64,000 nucleotides of DNA. It comes from CALFVT01 sp039989855 (GTDB taxonomy: Bacteria; Pseudomonadota; Alphaproteobacteria; Caulobacterales; Maricaulaceae). The notes under the pieces were generated by a model that did no database searches, was not told the DNA's origin, and saw only the letters and a list, made by a program, of their open reading frames with translations. This document shows positions 61,766 through 64,000 of the stretch, piece by piece. A program made the translations under genes and the position numbers. Within the stretch, counting starts at the first letter, position 1. Every line of letters begins with the position of its first letter. The stretch spans positions 62,001 to 126,000 of the forward strand of contig JBDXGZ010000008.1 in NCBI GenBank assembly GCA_039989855.1, in the 5' to 3' direction.

Positions 61766-62653
61766 ATGGAGCCGCAGTTTTCATCACAGTTTGAGCTTGG
61801 TAAAGCGCGGGCCAAAATTAATCTAACATTACATGTTGGGCAATCTATAACGGCAGGGCGTTATGACGGCTATCACCCCCTAGATAGTTTTGTGGTCTTC
61901 GCAGATGTCGGTGATCAGCTTTCATATGAAACGGATGAAAATGATCTATCACTGAGCTTATCGGGGGCATTTAGTGCGGGCTTAAAAGCGGAAGACGACA
62001 ATTTAATTTTAAAGGCGGCACGGACTTTTTTCACTTATAAAAAAATAGCACCTCAAGGGCATTTTCACCTCGAAAAAAACTTACCGCTCGCCTCTGGTAT
62101 TGGTGGGGGGAGTGCTGACGCGGCGGCGGCTTTGAGGTTGCTGCAGGCGGCATATGGCGCGGACGGCCTCGATATGATGTCAATATGTGAAAAAATAGGC
62201 GCTGATGTGCCGGTTTGCTTTCTTTCACAAACGTCTCACATGCGCGGAATTGGGGAAGATGTTGAAGTGAAGTCTGGAATGGGCAGCATAGCGGCTCTCT
62301 TGGTTAATCCGGGTTTTGCTGTGTCTACCGCGCGCATATTTAAGGCATTTGACGCAGCGCCAAAAAAGAAAGACCCGCGTCCGCAAACATGGTGTGGTGA
62401 TCTCTTGAAAACAACAAGCTTTGGTCGAAATGATTTGCAAGATATAGCTATGTTTTTGAGGCCTGAAATCAAGGAGCTTATAGGAAAATTAGCCCATTTG
62501 CCTCAGAGTAAACTGGCGCGAATGTCTGGATCAGGCGCGACATGTTTCGCGCTGTTTGAGACTCAAGAGCAAGCGCGTGCCGCGAAAGATATCATATGTC
62601 GAGACCATCCTGACTATTGGTGCATTGAAACCATATTAGGAGGCCTATCATGA
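61766..62653 (+). CDS. ispE: 4-Diphosphocytidyl-2-C-methyl-D-erythritol kinase
   Basis: 295 residues. The GHMP kinase of the MEP isoprenoid pathway phosphorylates the methylerythritol derivative. The N-terminus GKARAKINLTLHVGQSITAG contains the conserved Lys, and the phosphate-binding loop is LPLASGIGGGSADAAAALRL. SKLARMSGSGATCFALFET is the C-terminal loop. The ATG at 61766 is clear. It overlaps the next start as ATGA (62650-62653). With ispH in the same window it covers two steps of the pathway. Confidence 0.96.
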   Translation: MEPQFSSQFELGKARAKINLTLHVGQSITAGRYDGYHPLDSFVVFADVGDQLSYETDENDLSLSLSGAFSAGLKAEDDNLILKAARTFFTYKKIAPQGHFHLEKNLPLASGIGGGSADAAAALRLLQAAYGADGLDMMSICEKIGADVPVCFLSQTSHMRGIGEDVEVKSGMGSIAALLVNPGFAVSTARIFKAFDAAPKKKDPRPQTWCGDLLKTTSFGRNDLQDIAMFLRPEIKELIGKLAHLPQSKLARMSGSGATCFALFETQEQARAAKDIICRDHPDYWCIETILGGLS

Positions 62654-63678
62654 TCCCTATAAGTCTCTATCTTGCCAGTTTAACATGTGTGATTTCGTTC
62701 TTTTGTGTACGATTAGTCATCGGTGCTGGCGTCGCAGACATTCCTGTTAACCGCTCCAATCATACACAACCAACACCGACCGCAGGCGGACTGGGCGTTT
62801 TGGGAGGTTTGTCAGCCGGACTTTTGGCTCTGTCTTTTTTAGGTCAAGGAGGCATGTTTTCAGAACTTTCGGTTTTGTTGTCATTGAGCTTCGCTATCGC
62901 GCTCGTCGGACTTTACGATGATTTGTTTTCCCCACCGACGTTGATTAAGTTTGGTATATTTATTGGCATCATATTGCTGCTCATTGATTTTTTAGGGCCT
63001 GTGCAGCAATTCCCTATCGGGCAACATATTTTACAGCTCTCATTCTGGCTCGGAGTATTAGGGACGCTCTTGTGGGTTTTTGTTGTCGTAAACGGAGTCA
63101 ATTTTATGGACGGGGCAAATGGCTTAATGGTCGGGTCTATGGTGATTGCTTTCATCGGGCTAAGCCTTATGGGATATATTCTGGGCGCCCCGCAGACATT
63201 TTGGCTAGGACTGATTTGTGCATCCGCTTGGGCCGGGTTTTTGCCGATGAATTTACAACGCAAGGCTTTGATATTTTCAGGGGATGTTGGCGCGCTGAGT
63301 GCAGGCTTTCTCTTTGCCGGGGGCGTTTTGCTCTTGGCCTATGAAGTAGAATTTGCCGCATCTATTTGTCTTGGGGCTTTGTTAATCCTGCCCTTTTTAA
63401 CAGATGTTTTATTGACACTTTTGTGGCGCCTAACCCGTCGGCAAAATCTTTTAATGCCTCATCGCGATCATCTCTATCAAAGAGCAATTAGGTGTGGCGT
63501 TTCGCATGTAAAAATATCTTTGATCTATTACAGTGCATTTTTGTTATGTACGGTGATCGCCTTATTTATAACCAGCCAAGATCACGAGGTGATTTCTAAT
63601 GTCTTATTTATGATGATTATAATCTCAATATTGACCTATATTGTGGGTCATAAAGTTTGGCGAGTTGCCCGAGATTAA
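62650..63678 (+). CDS. MraY/WecA-family glycosyl-1-phosphate transferase
   Basis: 342 residues with about ten membrane segments. It joins a sugar-phosphate to the lipid carrier undecaprenyl phosphate. The Mg-binding motifs are ALVGLYDDLFSPPTLIKFGI and VVNGVNFMDGANGLMVG (N-x-x-N-F-x-D-G); FSGDVGALSAGFLFAGG and LMPHRDHLYQRAIRCG (the H-R-D loop) are typical of the WecA/TagO-like branch. The ATG overlaps the ispE stop by four bases, so they are co-translated. Sugar specificity cannot be read. It ends four bases past the start of the convergent polyprenyl synthase end. Confidence 0.9.
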   Translation: MIPISLYLASLTCVISFFCVRLVIGAGVADIPVNRSNHTQPTPTAGGLGVLGGLSAGLLALSFLGQGGMFSELSVLLSLSFAIALVGLYDDLFSPPTLIKFGIFIGIILLLIDFLGPVQQFPIGQHILQLSFWLGVLGTLLWVFVVVNGVNFMDGANGLMVGSMVIAFIGLSLMGYILGAPQTFWLGLICASAWAGFLPMNLQRKALIFSGDVGALSAGFLFAGGVLLLAYEVEFAASICLGALLILPFLTDVLLTLLWRLTRRQNLLMPHRDHLYQRAIRCGVSHVKISLIYYSAFLLCTVIALFITSQDHEVISNVLFMMIIISILTYIVGHKVWRVARD

Positions 63679-64000
63679 TTAATCCGTTCGACGACAAAGC
63701 TCACAAGGTCTTGCAGCGTGTCGCGCCACGGGGATTTCGGGAACAGATCAAGGCCGTTACGGGCTTCACATGCAAATGTCTTGGCAAGATCAATCGTTGA
63801 CGTCAAAGCGCCCGTTTGCCGTAAGAGTGACACGGCGCGTTCAAGGTCGGTCTCGCTTTGGTCATGATCTACAATCACACGTTTCCAAAATATTTTCTCA
63901 TCTTCGCTTGCGGCTTTGTAGGCGCGAATGACGGGCAGGGTGACCTTACCTTCGCGGAAATCGTCACCAATAGATTTTCCGAGCGCACTTTCCATGCCCC
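63675..64000 (-). CDS. Polyprenyl diphosphate synthase (C-terminal part, gene continues beyond the window)
   Basis: About 108 residues from the edge to the stop at 63675. LGKSIGDDFREGKVTLPVIR is the region just after the second Asp-rich motif of trans-isoprenyl diphosphate synthases (IspB/octaprenyl type); the rest is helical, ending DLVSFVVERIN. The product would supply ubiquinone side chains. The frame stays open to the edge, so the apparent first Met near 63995 is not a start. It overlaps the WecA-like gene by four bases, convergently. Confidence 0.87.
   Translation of the reverse strand, partial: GMESALGKSIGDDFREGKVTLPVIRAYKAASEDEKIFWKRVIVDHDQSETDLERAVSLLRQTGALTSTIDLAKTFACEARNGLDLFPKSPWRDTLQDLVSFVVERIN

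Noticed and set aside
1..64000. tRNA, rRNA, CRISPR, insertion sequence or prophage
   Set aside because: No cloverleaf, repeat-spacer array, transposase frame or phage gene was seen; gaps are short and mostly promoter or terminator sequence.

Overview
The window is a stretch of ordinary-looking alphaproteobacterial chromosome, densely packed with about 66 genes on both strands, with moderate GC (roughly 45-50 % by eye). Several signs point to an alphaproteobacterium near the Caulobacterales/Hyphomonadales group, probably marine: the cell-cycle methyltransferase CcrM beside rnhB, an ATP synthase with both b and b' subunits, the coxB-ctaD-ctaB-coxF-ctaG-coxC-SURF1 layout, a class III type glutamate-cysteine ligase, the split glycine decarboxylase GcvPA/GcvPB, and the ETF-QO / TPR / ispE neighbourhood. 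The genus is inference. I see no insertion sequence, prophage, CRISPR array, rRNA or tRNA gene.

Layout. 1-1189: ELM1-type glycosyltransferase (cut by the edge) and greA. 1590-9845: carB and carA on the minus strand, separated by an M48 metalloprotease, an extended SDR and two small membrane proteins, then a GatB/YqeY protein. 9964-17463: gshA, a TonB-dependent receptor divergent from a POT peptide transporter, a DUF937 protein and tldD. 17671-24298: the aa3 cytochrome c oxidase operon with its assembly factors, then a GNAT enzyme. 24295-30242: an AlgH-like protein, a peroxiredoxin, an SPFH/NfeD pair, a DUF547 protein and two glycosyltransferases. 30247-34669: rnhA, ispH, a lipoprotein, argS and an AT-richer DUF4262 gene.

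34720-40523: a small Q/A-rich protein, then a tandem glycine riboswitch driving gcvT-gcvH-(PaiB-like)-gcvPA-gcvPB. 40524-44175: an acyltransferase, then the F0 ATP synthase operon (atpI, B, E, b', b). 44375-51144: smc, two DsbA-like proteins and a DUF721/DciA protein, with mutY divergent. 51284-54610: a hydratase-like enzyme, ccrM, rnhB and a small secreted cysteine protein. 54688-64000: a DUF2064/GT2 pair of the kind named after arsenosugar loci, a family-4-like uracil-DNA glycosylase, a RimB-RimK fusion, ETF-QO, a TPR lipoprotein, ispE, a WecA-like transferase and the end of a polyprenyl synthase gene.

How the genes work together: the region carries much of the cell's respiratory machinery (cytochrome oxidase, F0 ATP synthase, ETF-QO), glycine catabolism under direct glycine control, pyrimidine/arginine precursor synthesis, isoprenoid synthesis (ispH, ispE, polyprenyl synthase) and chromosome maintenance (Smc, CcrM, MutY, RNase HI and HII, UDG, DciA). 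I did not find a clearly new multi-gene system. The points most worth a second look are the flavin-reductase-like PaiB gene inside the gcv operon, the cluster of GANTC sites in the glycine riboswitch leader, the RimB-RimK fusion, the cysteine-depleted UDG, and a small secreted protein with a repeated YCL-PV motif.
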